A DNA stretch of 64,000 nucleotides from Pseudomonadota bacterium (GCA_963205115.1 CAUJHV010000061.1:30602-94601); one strand, 5' to 3'. Positions 47,501 to 62,500 are shown, counted from the stretch's first letter. Numbers and translations: made by a program. The notes: generated by a model from the sequence alone, not told the origin.

Positions 47501-50500
47501 CGCAATGTGATCGCCGGCAACCAGCAGGGCATCCAGATCAGCGGCCTGGGCATCGGCAACCTGATCATCGGCAACTACATCGGCACCGACGCCACCGGTC
47601 TGGTGGCCCTGGGCAACACCGACGACGGCATCGGGTTCGATGCCGGCTCCAGTGGCAACACCGTCGGCGGAACCACGGCGGCCGAGCGCAACGTGATCGC
47701 CGCCAACGGCGATGACGGCTTCAGCACGGATACGAGCAACCACGTCGTCCAGGGCAACTACATCGGCGTCGGCGCCGATGGCGTGACGGCGCTGGGCAAC
47801 GGCGGTGACGGTGTCGAACTCCGGGACAACGCGGCAGGCAACCGCATCGGCGGGACCCTGTCCGGCCAGGGCAACCTGATTCGCCACAACAGCGGCGACG
47901 GCATCTTCGTCAGCCTGATCGGCAGCCCACCGACGGGCAACTTCCTGCTCGGCAACTCCATCGACGCCAACACGGGTCTGGGCATCGACCTGGGAACCGA
48001 CGGCGTCACCGCCAACGATGCCGGCGATGCCGACACGGGCGCCAACAACCTGCAGAACTTTCCCGTGCTGGCCTCGGCCGTCACCAATGGCGCCACGCAG
48101 CTGGCCGTCAGCGGGACGCTGAACGCGGTGGCCAACAGCCCGTTCCGCATCGAGTTCTTTGCCAGCACGAACGCCGACCCGTCCGGCTACGGCGAAGGTC
48201 AGATCTACCTGGGCTACGTCCATGTCACCACCGATGGCAGCGGCAACGCCACGTTCGACACCACCGTGTCCGCGTATGTGGCGGCGGGTGTCGCTGTCAG
48301 CGCCACCGCCACGCGCAGCGATGTCGGCTACACCAGCTTCACCGACACCTCGGAGTTCGCCGCCAACGTGGCCGCGACGTTGGGCAGCATCAACAGCGTG
48401 CCGGCCTTCAGCGGACTGGACGGCGCGCCCACCTACGTGGCGGGCGGATCCGCCGTCATCCTGGACAACACGGTCACGGTCAGCGATGCGCAACTCTCGG
48501 GCGCCAACAACTTCAGCGGCGCCACGCTGACCCTGGCGCGCCAGGGTGGGGCGAGTGCGCAGGATGCGCTGGCCTTCGACGGCATCGTGGTCACCACCAG
48601 CGGCGCCGATGTGCTGGTCAATGGCGTGCAGGTGGGCAGCTACGGGTTCACCGCTGGGCAGCTGGACATCACGTTCAACGGCAGCGCCACGGGTGCCCGC
48701 GTCAACGCGCTGCTGCAGAACATCGTCTACTGGAACACCAGCGGCAGCCCGCCCGCCAGCGTGCCGATCGCCTGGACCTTCAGCGACGGCAATGCCGGTG
48801 CGCAAGGCGCCGGCGGCGCGATGCTCGCCACGGGCAGCACCACGGTGACCATCTCGGGTGTCAATGCGGCGCCGGTGCTCACCGCCCCCGCCAGTGTCGG
48901 GATGGTGCAGAACACGACGTTCAGCTTCAGCCCCGATCTGGGGCGCGGGATCAGCTTCACCGACAGCGACATCGGCAGCGGCCAGGCGCAGCTGACGCTC
49001 GGGGTGGCCCAGGGCACGCTGACCCTGGCGCAGACCACGGGCCTGAGCTTCACCACGGGCGACGGCACGGCCGATGCCACGTTGGTCTTCACCGGCACGG
49101 CCGCGGCGATCCATGCGGCCCTCGACGGTCTGGTGTATGCGCCCACGACCAACTATGTGGGCAGCGATTCGCTGACGATCACCGTCAGCGACCAGGGCAA
49201 CACCGGCACCGGCGGTGCGCGCAGCGACAGCGGAACCGTGCCCATCAGCATCGGCGCCCACTCGTTCCTGCAGGGCCAGTATGTCGAGATGGGTGTGCAG
49301 CAGACGGGCAACTTCGGGGCCGATGGCGCAGTGCCGCCGGGTTTCCTCAACCCCGCCTCCACCTATCCGACCGGCAGTTTCGGCATCTATGCCGACTACG
49401 GCCGCGACGGCTGGTACGTCGGCAGCCCAGGCCACACCGGCGACTACGTGTACCCCACCGAGGAATGGGGCATCCATGTGGGAGGTACCACCTTCCGCAA
49501 CCGGGCAGGCCTGGCGCCCGCCATTGCCGGATCCCTCTCGGCCACGGTCGACACCGGCCCGACGCAGCAGGTGGAGTGGACCGGCGGCACCGCCGGCATC
49601 GCGGTGAAGCAGCTGATCACGCTCACGGAGAGCCAGCTGCACTTCTCGATGACCGTGACGCTGACCAACGTCAGCGGCGGCACGCTCAACGACGTCTACT
49701 TCTATCGTTCGTTCGATCCCAACCAGGAATACTCCTGGACCAGCGACTACGCCACGTTGAACTGGGTGGATTCGCAGGGCGGCGACCCCAGCGGCACTGC
49801 CGTGATCGCGACAGCGGGGGCCAGTTACCCCTCGGTGGCGCTGAGGATGTCCAGCACCGGCAGCGATGCCCGGGTGGCCCAGGGCGGCTGGTCGAACATC
49901 AACCCGGTCGATGCGTACCTGGGTATCAACGCGTTCGCCGGCACCGGCCTGTACACCGAGGCCAGTCCCAACTATGCAGACGAGGCCATCACGCTGTTGC
50001 GCAAGGTCAGCACGCTGGCGCCCGGGGCTACGGCGACCTTCGTCATCCAGTACGACATGTCGTCGAACACGGCGCCGCAGGTCGACCTGGATGCCAACGA
50101 CAGCACCGCCGCAGGCAGCGATGCGGCGGTCAGCTACACACCGGGCGGTCCGGCCGTCACTGTGGCCGACGTCGATGCCACCGTCATCTCCATCGACAGC
50201 CCGACGCTGTCGTCGATGACGCTCACGCTGGCGGGTGCGCTGGATGGTCCCGCCGAGACGCTGGCGGCCACCACCGCCGGCACCTCGATCACGGCCAGCT
50301 GGAGCGGCGGCGTGCTCACGCTCAGCGGCAGCGACACCGTGGCCCACTACCAGCAGGTACTGCGCACGGTGACCTACGACAACGCCAGCGGCACGCCCAC
50401 CGCCGGCGAGCGGCGCGTCGACGTGGTGGCCAGCGACGGTGTCAACCTGAGCACCGCAGCCAGTTCGCACGTCACGATTGCCGGGTCGGGGAATGTGGCG

Positions 50501-53500
50501 CCGGTGATCGCCGCCGTGGAGGGCTCGCCGCTGGCGCACACCGAGAACGCTGCGGCGACACCCGTCACCGCCACCCTGACACTGAGCGACGCCGACAGCG
50601 CCAACCTCGGCGGCGCCACGGTGAGCATCAGCGCCAACTTCGCCAGCGGCCAGGACGTGCTGGCCTTCACCAACCAGAACGGCATCACCGGCGGCTGGAA
50701 CGCCGGCACCGGCGTGCTCACCCTCAGCGGCAGCGCCACCGTGGCGCAGTACCAGGCGGCGCTGCGCAGCATCACCTACGCCAACAGCAGCGACGCGCCC
50801 AGCACGGCCACGCGCACGGTGTCGTTCGTGGTCAATGACGGCATCAGCGACAGCGCCGCAGCCACGCGCCAGATCACGGTGGCGGCTGTCAACGACGCAC
50901 CGGTCCTCAGCGCCACCGGCACCGCAACGGCCACCCCCGGCCAGGCCTACACGTTGAACCTGTCCGCCACGGATGCCGACGGTGTGACGATCACCTCCTG
51001 GACCATCAACTGGGGCGACGGCCAGATCCAGACGGTCGTCGGCAATCCCCCCTCGGTCACGCACACCTATGGCGCAGCGCTGACGGGCTTGAGCTTCAAT
51101 GTGGCCGTCGCGGCCACGGATGTCGATGGCACCTGGTTCGGCAACCGGCTGTACGTGCCCACCTGGGCCGGGACCGATGCCGTTCACATCTACCAGGGTC
51201 AGGCCGGCACCTTCGTCGGCACGATGGCACCGCTGACCGACGGACTGGACGACCACATCGAAGTGATCCAGGGCCCTAACGGCCATCTGTATGTGTCTTC
51301 GGAGCAGAGCGACAGCGTCCTGGAGTACACGACGGCTGGCGCACTGGTGCGCACTTTCGTGCCGCCGGGCTCGGGCGGCCTCAACGCGTCGGCGGGCATG
51401 GGCTTCGGGCCGGACGGTCATCTGTACGTGGCCAGCTACCAGAGCAACCAGGTGCTGCGCTACGACGGATCGACCGGCGCATTCCTCGGTGTGGCGGTGG
51501 CTGCCGGCGACGGTGGTTTTGGCATACCGCTGGGCTTGAACTTCGGCCCGGACGGCATGATGTATGTCGCCAGCCGCGCCAACGGCAGCATCATGCGCTT
51601 CGATGCGCCGACCGGCACCCGCGACGCCGGCTTCGCCGCCACCTGGACCGGCCCGGATCTGGAAGACTTCACCTTCGGACCCGACGGCCACATCTATGCG
51701 GCCGACGGCGACCGCATCGTGCGCCTGAACGGCAGCACGGGCGCCTTCATCGACGCGTTCGTGGCCGCAGGTGCCGGCGGCTTGTCGTATGCCGTCGGCT
51801 TGGCCTTCGGGCCCGATGGCAGGCTTTATGTCTCTGACCAGAACGCCGACGCCATCCGTGTCTACCACGGCACCACAGGCGCATCACTGGGCGACCACGT
51901 GCCAGCCGGCGGCGGTGGCTTGAACAGCCCGACCTACATCACCTTCGCGGCCAGCCACCAGGTGACCGTGGCGGCAACGGCCAACGACCAGCCGGCATTC
52001 GGCAACCTGGATGGAACGCCCGCCCATACCGAAGGCGGTTCACCGGTGGTGCTGGATGGCAATGTCCAGGTCACCGATGCAGAACTGAGCGCGGCCGACA
52101 ACTTCAGCGGTGCCACGCTGACCCTGGTGCGCAATGGGGGTGCCAGCGCGCAGGACATCTTCAGCGCCACGGGCACGTTGAGCGCGCTCACCGAGGGCGG
52201 CAACCTGGTGCTGGCCGGCACCACCATCGGCACCGTCACCACCAACAGTGGCGGCACGCTGGTGCTGAGCTTCAACGCCAACGCCACCAACGTGCGCGTG
52301 AACCAGGCGATGCAGCAGATCGCCTATGCCACCACCAGTGACGCACCGCCGGCCAGCGTGCAGGTCAACTGGACCTTCGACGACGGCAACAGCGGCGCGC
52401 AGGGCAGCGGCGGTGCGCTGCAGGCCACAGGAATCACGACGGTGTCCATCACGGCGGTCAACGATCCGCCCGTGATCGCCGCGCTGGATGGTGACACGCG
52501 CGCCTACATCGAAGGCGATGCCCCCGCGCTGTTGGGCTCGGCCAATACCTTGACCGACGTGGACTCTGCCGACTTCGCGGGCGGCGCGCTCACCATCGCC
52601 TTCACCGGTGGCAGCGACAGCGCCGAGGACGTGCTGGCCGTCCGGCATGAGGGCAATGGCGCGGGCCAGATCGGCGTCTCGGGCGGGACGGTGTCCTTCG
52701 GCGGCGTGAACATCGGCAGCTGGACGGGCGGCAGCAGCGGCGCCGCTCTCGTCATCACGCTGGGCGCCAGCGCCGACGCGGTGGCCACGCTGGCGCTGAT
52801 CAACAACATCACCTACTACAACACCGATGCTGTGGCGCCCACGACGGGAAACCGGGCGGTGCGCGTCGTGCTGACCGATGGCGATGACGGCACCAGCCTG
52901 CCCAGTGACACGGTGATGAGCGTCAGCGCGCTCAATGACCCACCCGCGATCACCAGCAACGGCGGTGGCGCCACGGCCGGCATCAACGTCGCCGAAAACA
53001 GCACAGCCGTGACCACGGTGACCCGCAGCGACGTCGATGGCGGGGTGCCGGTGTACTCGATCATCGGCGGCGCCGATGCCGCGAAGTTCGCGATCGATGT
53101 GAACACCGGCGCGCTCAGTTTCCTCACCGCGCCGGACTTCGAGGCGCCCACGGATGCCGGTGCCAACCAGGTCTACGACGTGACGGTGCAGGTCAGCGAC
53201 GGCGCCGGCGGTACGGACGCACAGGCCATCGCCGTGACCGTGAGCAACGTCAATGAGGCGCCCGCCGGCACGAACAAGACGGTCACCACGATCGAGGGCG
53301 GCGCCTACACCTTCACCACCGCCGACTTTGGTTTTGTCGACGCCAGTGACAGCCCGGCCAACGGCCTGCTGGCGGTGACAGTCGCCACTGTGCCGGGCGC
53401 GGGCAGCCTGACCTTGTCCGGCGTGCCCGTCACGGCCGGGCAGAGCGTCAGCGCCGCCAACATCGCCTCGAACCTGCTGGTCTTCACGCCCGCGGCCAAC

Positions 53501-56500
53501 GCCAACGGCGCAGGCTATGCGAGCTTCACTTTCCAGGTGCAGGACAACGGCGGTACGGCCAATGGCGGCGTGGACCTGGACCCCACGCCGAACACCATGA
53601 CGGTGGACGTGACGGCCGTCAACGATGCGCCCTTGGCCTCGGGAAGTGCCACGCTGGCGCCGATCGCCAAGAACGCCTCCAACCCGCCGGGTGCATCGGT
53701 CAGCACGCTGTTCAGCGGGAACTTCTCCGACAGCACCGACGAGGTCACGGGCGGCTCTTCGGCCAACAGCTTCGCCGGCATCGCCATCGGCAGCTACACG
53801 GTCGATGCAGCCAAGGGCAGCTGGCAGTATTCGACCAACGGCGGCAGCAGCTGGACCGCACTGTCCAGCGCCGGCACGACCACTGCGATCACGCTGAACG
53901 CCACCGACCTGATGCGCTTCGTGCCGGCCAACAACTACACCGGCGCGGCCACGGCCTTGGCCGCCAACCTGATCGAAAGCCCCCAGGCCATCACCAGCGG
54001 CGCGACCCTCAACCTGAGCGGCGCCACTGGCGGCACGACGCGCATCTCCACGGCGACCGTTGCACTCGTCCAGACCATCTTCGACGCCAACGCCGCACCC
54101 ACGCTGGACAACACCAGGAGCCCCGCGCTCAGCGCCCAGAACGAAGACGCTGGCGCGCCCGTGGGTGCCGTCGGCACACCGGTTTCGGCGCTGGTGGATT
54201 TCGCCTCGCCCGCCGGCCAGCTGGACAACGTGAGCGACCCGGATGCCGGCGCGCTGCTCGGCATCGCGGTGACGGGTGCGGACACCAGCCAGGGCAGCTG
54301 GTGGTATTCGATCAACGGCGGCGCCAACTGGAATGCGCTGGGCGCGGTGAGCGACGCCAACGCCCGGCTGCTGGCCGCCGATGCCAACACACGCCTGTAT
54401 TTCCAGGCGAATGCGAACTACAACGGCAGCCTGGCCAACGCGATCACCTTGCGGGCCTGGGATCGGACCAGCGGCACCAATGGCGGCAGCGCGAACCTGT
54501 CCGGCGGCAGCAGCACGGTGCGCGACCAGTTCGACGCCGTGTCCTATTCCAACAACCAGGGCACCGCCAATTGGAACGGCGCCTGGACCGAAGTCGGCGA
54601 CAACCCGAACGGCAGTCCGAGCTCAGGCAAGACGGCCATCTCCGGCGGCGCCTTGTCGATCGCCGCCTGGCAGCAGGACTCGCAGGTCTGGCGTTCAGCC
54701 AACCTGTCGGGTGCCACCTCGGCCACCCTGACGTTCGCCCGCAACAACCAGATGTCGGGGAACAACCAGATCGCCGTGGAGGTTTCGGGCGACGGCGGCA
54801 CCAACTGGTCGACGCTGTTCACCTATACCCGAAGCGCCAATGCCGGCGTGGGCACCGACAGTTTCGACATCTCGGCATTTGCCTCCGCCGACACACGGAT
54901 CCGCTGGCGGGTGGCGTCGAACAACGGCTCGATGGACGCCGTGACCGTGGACAACGTGCAGATCGCGTACAGCGTCTCGATGACCGGTGGCACGACGGCC
55001 TTCTCCATCGCCACGGACAGCGCCAGCCTGACGGTCAACCCCGTGGCCGACACACCGTCGGTCACGAATGCCAGCACCAACGAGGACACCCAGACCAGCA
55101 GCGGCCTGGTCATCTCGCGCCACGTGGCCGATGGCGCCGAGGTGACCCACTTCAAGATCACCGGCATCAGCAACGGCACGCTGTTCAAGAACGACGGCAC
55201 GACGCCCATCGCGAGCGGCACGTTCATCACCGTCGCGGAAGGCAACGCCGGGCTGAAGTTCACGCCCGCGGCCCAGTTCAATGGCAGCGGCAGCTTCACG
55301 GTCCAGGCGTCCACCTCGAACCTGGATGCCGGGCTGGGCGGCGGCACCGCGACGGCCACCATCACCGTGAACGCGGTGAACGACGCGCCGGTGATCACCA
55401 GCAATGGCGGCGGCGCCTCGGCGGCGCTGAACGTGGCCGAGAACGCGACGGCGGTGACCACGGTGACGGCCAGTGATGTCGACGCAGGCGCGACCCAGAC
55501 CTACTCGATCGGTGGCGGTGCGGATGCGGCCCTGTTCACCATCAACGGCAGCACCGGCGCCCTGAGCTTCAACGCCGCCCCGAACTTCGAAGTCCCCCAG
55601 GACGCGGGCGCCAACAACATCTACGACGTGACGGTGCAGGTCAGCGACGGCGCAGGCGGCATCGACACCCAGGCGATCGCGGTCACCGTGACGGCGGTGA
55701 ACGACAACAACCCCGTCATCACCAGCAACGGCGGCGGCGCTACCGCTGCGGTGAACATGGCCGAGAACAACACGGCGGCCACGACGGTGACGGCTTCCGA
55801 TGCCGACCTGCCGGCGCAGACGCTGACCTACAGCATCAGCGGCGGTGTCGACGCGGCGAGGTTCACGATCGACAGCAACACGGGTGCGCTGAGTTTCGTC
55901 AGCGCTCCCGACTTCGAGGTGCCGACGGATGCCGGCGGCAACAACGTCTATGACCTGAGCGTGCAGGTCACCGATGGCGCGATGACCGACAGCCAGACCA
56001 TTGCGGTGACGGTGACGGCTGCCAACGACAACGCGCCGATCATCACCAGCAACGGCGCGGGCGCCAGCGCATCGATCGACGTGGCCGAGAACACGACGGC
56101 GGTTGCCACCGTCACGGCCACGGATGCGGATCTGCCGGCGCAGACAGTGGTCTACAGCATCGTGGGCGGCGCCGATGCCGCGCGCTTTTCGATCGTCGGG
56201 GCCACCGGCGTGCTGCGCTTCGTGGCGGCACCGGACTACGAATCGCCCACCGACGGCGGCGCGAACAATGTCTACGATGTGCGCGTGCAGGCCAGTGACG
56301 GCGCGGGTTTCGTCGACACGCAGGACATCGCCGTCTCCGTCACCAACGGCAACGAGGCGCCCACCGCCACCATCACGCCGGCCAGCTATTCGGTCAACGA
56401 ACAGGCCGTGCTGGTGCTCGGTGGCACCGGGTTGGGCGTGGCCGACCCCGATGCCGGTGCCGCGGCGGTCAGCGCCACGCTGAGCGTAGGGCAGGGCGCG

Positions 56501-59500
56501 CTGAGCGCCACAGCCGGAACGACCGGCGTGGTGATCAGCGGAAGCGGCACGGCCAGCCTGGTGCTGCTGGGCACGGTCGCCCAACTCAACGCGCTGTTTG
56601 CCGGGGCCGGCGGCTCGAGCCTGAGCTACCAGGACGGTTCGGACACGCCGGCCGCATCCACCACCTTGACGCTGCTGGTCGACGACCTCGGCAACAGCGG
56701 GGCCGGTGGTGCGCTGACGGCCAGTGACTCGGCCGTGGTGTCCATCACCGCGGTTAATGACACGCCGGTAATTGCCGCACCGGCGCGCGCCAGCGTGATC
56801 CCCGGGCAGACGCTGGTCTTCGACCCGGCGCAGTACCTGGGCATCAGCCTGGCCGATGCGGACGTCGCGGGGTCGATGCTGGAGCTGCAGTTGACGGTCA
56901 GCGGTGGCGAACTGAGCCTGGCCACGACGACCGGCCTGAGCTTCTCGGTCGGTGACGGCACGGCTGATGCGGCCATCACCGTCACGGGCACGCTGGTTGA
57001 CCTGAATGCCGCACTCAACGGCATGAGCTACACGCCTGCCGTCGGCTTCAACGGCAACGACAGTCTGGCGCTCACGGTGTCCGACCTCGGCAGCACCGGA
57101 GCGGGCGGCACACTGAATGCCGGCGCCGCCGTCGACATCTACGTCGGCAACAACACCTTCCTGCGGGGCTTCTTCGTCGAGGCCGGTGTCGACCAGTACG
57201 GCACCCTCGGATCCGACGGCCCGGCACCCATCGGCTACCACAGCGCCGGCGAGATGCTGGGCGCGGAGTCCGATCCCCAGCGCGACGGCTGGGCGACGTA
57301 CGACGGCGACTTCATCACACCGGGTTCGCCGCTGGACGAGTGGGGCGTGCGCATCGACGGGACGACCTATCGCAACGACAGTTCGGCTGGCTCGGCCGGC
57401 ATCGCCGGATCGGCCGCGGCGACGGTCGACAACGGCATGACGCAGACGGTGCTGTGGACGGGCGCCACGGCCGGTCTGAACGTGTCGCAGAGTTTCGTCA
57501 TCGGGCGAAACGACCTGCACATGGACATCGCCGTCACGTTGACGAATACAACCGGCGCGCCGATGCTGGACCTGTACTACTACCGCCACGTCGACCCGGA
57601 CAACAACTACGACCAGAACGGCTCTTTCGAGACGACCAACACCATCGTGTCCCAGGGCGACGTCACGGGCGTGTCGTACGCCAGCGCCAGCCAGCCCGAT
57701 GGGTCGTTCATGGGTCTGGTGGGATTTGGTGCCGAGTCGCGCGTGGCGCATGGCAACTTCGGCGGGATCGAGCCGAGCGACGCCTGGGATGGCTTGAACG
57801 GCCACTCGACCTCGGGGTCGGCCCTCGAGGACCTGGGCATCACGCTGGTCTACCGCATCGCCTCGCTTGCCGCCGGTGCATCTGTGACGCTGGATGCCCG
57901 CTATCTGTTTGGCAGCGAGTCCGCCCCCTATCTGGACCTGGACCCCGACGACAGCACGGGCGCGGGCACCGACCACGCGAGCAGCTTCACGGAGGGCAGC
58001 GGCGGGGTGGCCATCGCCGACACCGATGCCGCGGTCAGCGATGCCGACAGCCCGCGGCTGAGCGGCATGACGCTGACGATCAGCAACCCCCTGGACGGAG
58101 CGGCGGAAGTGCTCAGCGCCAATACCGCGGGCACGTCGATCGTTGCCAGCTATGCCGGCGGCGTGCTCACGCTCACCGGCAGCGACACGGCGGCGCACTA
58201 CAACCAGGTGCTGCGCAGCGTCATCTACAACAACAGCGCCGACAACCCCGACACCACGGCCCGCGCGATCACGGTGAGCGTGTCGGACGGCGTCAATACC
58301 AGCAACGTCGCCACCGCCACGGTGAGCATCCTGGCGGTGAACGATGCACCCACCATCGGCCTGCCGGCCGCGCAAAGCGTGGCCGAAGACGCCACGCTGG
58401 TGCTGTCCACCGGCAATGGCAATGCGATCGGCATCGGTGATCTCGACGACAACGGCGGCACGCTGCGTCTGACGCTCACGGCCAGCACCGGTACGCTGAC
58501 GCTGGGCTCGACGGCGGGCCTGATCTTCGTCAGCGGCGACGGTCTGGCCGACGCCAGCATGAGCGTCGAGGGCACGAAGGCGGCGCTGAATGCGGCACTG
58601 CAGGGTTTGGCGTTCTCGCCCGCGGCCAACTTCAACGGCGCGGCCTCGATCACGGTGGTGGTCAACGACCTGGGCAACACGGGCAGCGGCGGCGCGGGCA
58701 ACGCCAGCCAATCGCTGGCCGTGAGCGTGACCGCGGTGAACGACGAACAGGTCCTGGCGAGCAATCTCGGCCTGACGGTGGTGGAGAACACCACGGGCAA
58801 TGCCATCACGAACGCGGTGCTGAACACGACGGATGTCGACAACAGCACGGCGCAGCTCGTCTACACACTCACGGCCCTGCCGGCGCAGGGCACGCTCAAA
58901 CGCAGCGGCACGGCCTTGGGTCTCGGGCAGACCTTCACGCAGGCGGACATCGACGGCGGTCTGGTGCGCTACGACCACAGCGGCAGCGAATCGTCGGCCG
59001 ACAGCTTCGGGTTCACGGTGGACGACGGTGCGGGTGCGGGCAGCGCGGGCAGCTTCGCGCTGACCATCACGCCCGTGAATGACCAGGCGCCGGTGATCGG
59101 CAGCAACGGCGGAGGCGCGTCGGCCGCCGTCAACGTGGCCGAGAACACGACGGCCGTGACGACCGTCGTGGCCAGCGACGGTGACCTGCCGGCGCAGACG
59201 ATCACCTACAGCATCGCTGGGGGCGCGGATGCGGCCCGCTTTGCGATCAATACCAGCACCGGCGCGCTGACCTTTGTCGCGGCACCGGACCACGAGGTGC
59301 CTCAAGACGTCGGCGCGGACAACGTGTACGTCGTGGTGGTGCAGGCCAGCGACGGTTCCTTGACCGACAGCCAGACCGTGAACGTCACCGTGACCCCGGT
59401 GAACGACAACGACCCGGTCATCGGCAGCAACGGCGGCGGCGCCAGCGCGTCCGTCGGCATCTTCGAGAACACGACGGCTGTCACCACCGTCACGGTCACG

Positions 59501-62500
59501 GATGCGGACCTGCCGGCACAAACGCTGACATTCAGCATCAGCGGCGGGGCGGATGCGGCGCGGTTTGCCATCGACAGCGTCACGGGTGCCTTGCGTTTCG
59601 TCGTGGCACCCGATCGCGAGGCACCGGACGATGTCGGCGCCGACAACGTCTACGACCTGACCGTCAGCGTGAGCGATGGCGCGGGACGCACCGATTCGCA
59701 GAACCTGGCGGTGACCGTGCTGGACGTCGACGAGGCGCCTGTGATCACCCGATTGGCGCTGGTGCTGTCCGAAGGTGCGACGCTGGTTCTGGGCAGCGCG
59801 CAGTTCGACGTGAGCGATGTCGACACGGGCAACGCCTCGCTGGCCTGGAATGTGTCCAGCGTGATGCAGGGCCGGTTCGAATACGTGGCCAACCCGGGCG
59901 TGGCGATCACGGCCTTCACGCAGGCGCAGGTGCTGGCCGGGCAGGTGCAGTTTGTCCACGACGGCGGCGAACTGGCGCCCAGCTTCCTGGCCAGTGTGGG
60001 CGATGCCGTGTCGCGCACCGCAGACCAGGCAGGCGCCATCGGCTTCACGAATGTCAACGACGCGCCCGTTTTGGGTGCGCCGCTTCCCGATCGCGGCGCG
60101 ACGCAGGATGCGGCCTTCAACTTCACGTTTGCAGCCGGCACCTTCACCGACGCCGATACGGGCGACAGCCTGGGCTACAGCGCCGGCGCCATGCCGGCGT
60201 GGTTGGCATTCAACCCGGGCACGCGGACCTTCAGTGGCACGCCTGGCAATGCGCACGTCGGCACCGTGTCCATCACCGTTCGCGCGACCGATCTGGTCGG
60301 CTCGTGGGTCGAGGACACCTTCGACCTGACCGTGGCGAACGTGAACGACCCGCCGGTGGGGTCGCCCGTGATCACCGGCACCGCCGCGGAAGATCAGACC
60401 TTGAGCGCAGACCTGTCGGGCGTGTCGGATGCCGACGGTCTGGGCGCGTTCAGCTACCAGTGGACGCGCAATGGCGTGGACATCGCCGGCGCGACGGCAT
60501 CGACTTATCTGCTCGTTGACGCAGACGTTCAGACCCAGATCCGCGTGCGGGTGAGCTACGTCGATGGCTTGGGCACGACGGAGACGCTGACCAGCGCGCC
60601 GACGGCGCCGGTGGTCAATGTGAACGATGCGCCCACCGGAACGCCGGTGGTCCAGGGCACGGCCGAAGAAGACCAGACGCTGACGGCGGACACCAGCGGC
60701 ATCGGCGATCTCGACGGCATCGCTAGCTTCAGCTACCAGTGGACGCGCAACGGCGTGGACATCGCCGGTGCGACAGGTTCGACCTACCTGCTCGGCGATG
60801 CCGACGTGCAGACGCAGATCCGCGTGCGCGTGAGCTACGTCGACGGTTGGAGCACGACAGAGACACTGACCAGCGCTCCGACGGCTGCTGTGGCGAACGT
60901 GAATGATGTGCCCACTGGCACGCCGGTGATCACGGGTATGCCCCAGGAAGACCAGACACTGTCTGCCGACACCAGTGGAATCGGCGACATCGATGGCTTG
61001 GGTGCGTTCAGCTATCAATGGACGCGCAGTGGCGTGGACATCGCCGGCGCGACGGCGTCGACCTATCTGCTTGTCGATGCGGACGTGCAGACCCAGATCC
61101 GCGTGCGCGTGAGCTACGTCGATGGTCGGGGAACCACCGAGACGCTCACGAGTGCACCGACCGCGCCGGTGGTCAATGTGAACGACGTGCCGACCGGCGC
61201 ACCGGTGATCCTCGGCACGGTCCAAGAGGATCAGACGCTGACGGCGGATACGAGCGGCATCGCCGACATCGATGGCGTTGGGGCCTACAGTTATCAGTGG
61301 ACCCGCAATGGCGTGGATATCGCGGGCGCCACGGCTGCGACCTACGTGCTGGGCGACGCCGATGTGCAGACGCTGATTCGCGTGCGCGTAAGCTACATCG
61401 ACGGCTGGGGCACGACGGAGGCGCTGACCAGCGCGCCGACGGCTGCGGTGGTCAACGTGAACGACACGCCAACCGGCGCCCCGGTGATTGCCGGCACCGT
61501 CCAAGAAGACCAAACGCTGACGGCGGACACCAGTGGCATCGGTGACATCGATGGCTTGGGCGCCTTCAGCTACCAATGGACGCGCAACGGAGTGGATATC
61601 GCCGGCGCGACGGCCTCGACCCATCTGCTCGGTGACGCGGACGTGCAGACGCAGATCCGCGTGCGGGTGCGTTATGTCGATGGTTGGGGCACAACCGAGA
61701 CGCTGACGAGCGCGCCGACGGCGCCGGTGGCCAATGTGAACGACGTGCCGACCGGTGGACCGGTAATACTGGGCACGGCCGAGGAAGACCGGACGCTGAC
61801 GGCCGACACCAGCGGCATCGGCGACATCGACGGCCTGGGTGCCTACAGCTACCAGTGGACGCGCAACGGTGTGGACATCGCCGGTGCGACCGCATCGAGC
61901 CATTTGCTCGGCGATGCGGACGTGCAGACCCAGATCTGTGTGCGCGTGAGTTACGTCGACGGCTGGGGCACGACCGAGACGCTGACCAGCGCGCCGACGG
62001 TGCCGGTGGTCAATGTGAACGATGTGCCCACGGGAACGCCGGTGATTCTGGGCACGGCCGAAGAAGACCAGACGCTGACAGCGGACACCAACGGCATCGG
62101 CGATCTCGACGGCGTCGGCGCCTACAGCTACCAGTGGACGCGCAATGGCGTGGACATCGCCGGCGCGACGGCCGCGACTTACCTGGTCGGCAATGCCGAT
62201 GTGCAGACCCTCATCGGCGTGCGCGTGAGTTATGTCGACGGCTGGGGCACGACGGAGGCGCTGACCAGCGCGGATGTAGGCCCGGTGGCGAATGTCAACG
62301 ATCCGCCAACCGGCGCGCCGGTGATCGTCGGCACGGTCCAAGAGGATCAGACGCTGACGGCCGACACCAGCGGGATCGGCGACATCGACGGCCTGGGTGC
62401 GTACAGCTACCAGTGGACGCGCAACGGCGCGGACATCGCTGGCGAGACGGCATCCAGTTATCTGCTGGGCGACGCGGACGTCCAGTCGCAGATCCGCGTG

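Noticed and set aside
44360-51868. 2,502-aa antisense ORF over the N-terminal half of the giant gene
   Set aside because: Same codon-bias artefact; the plus strand has recognisable domains (LEPR-XLL, DUF4347, beta-helix).
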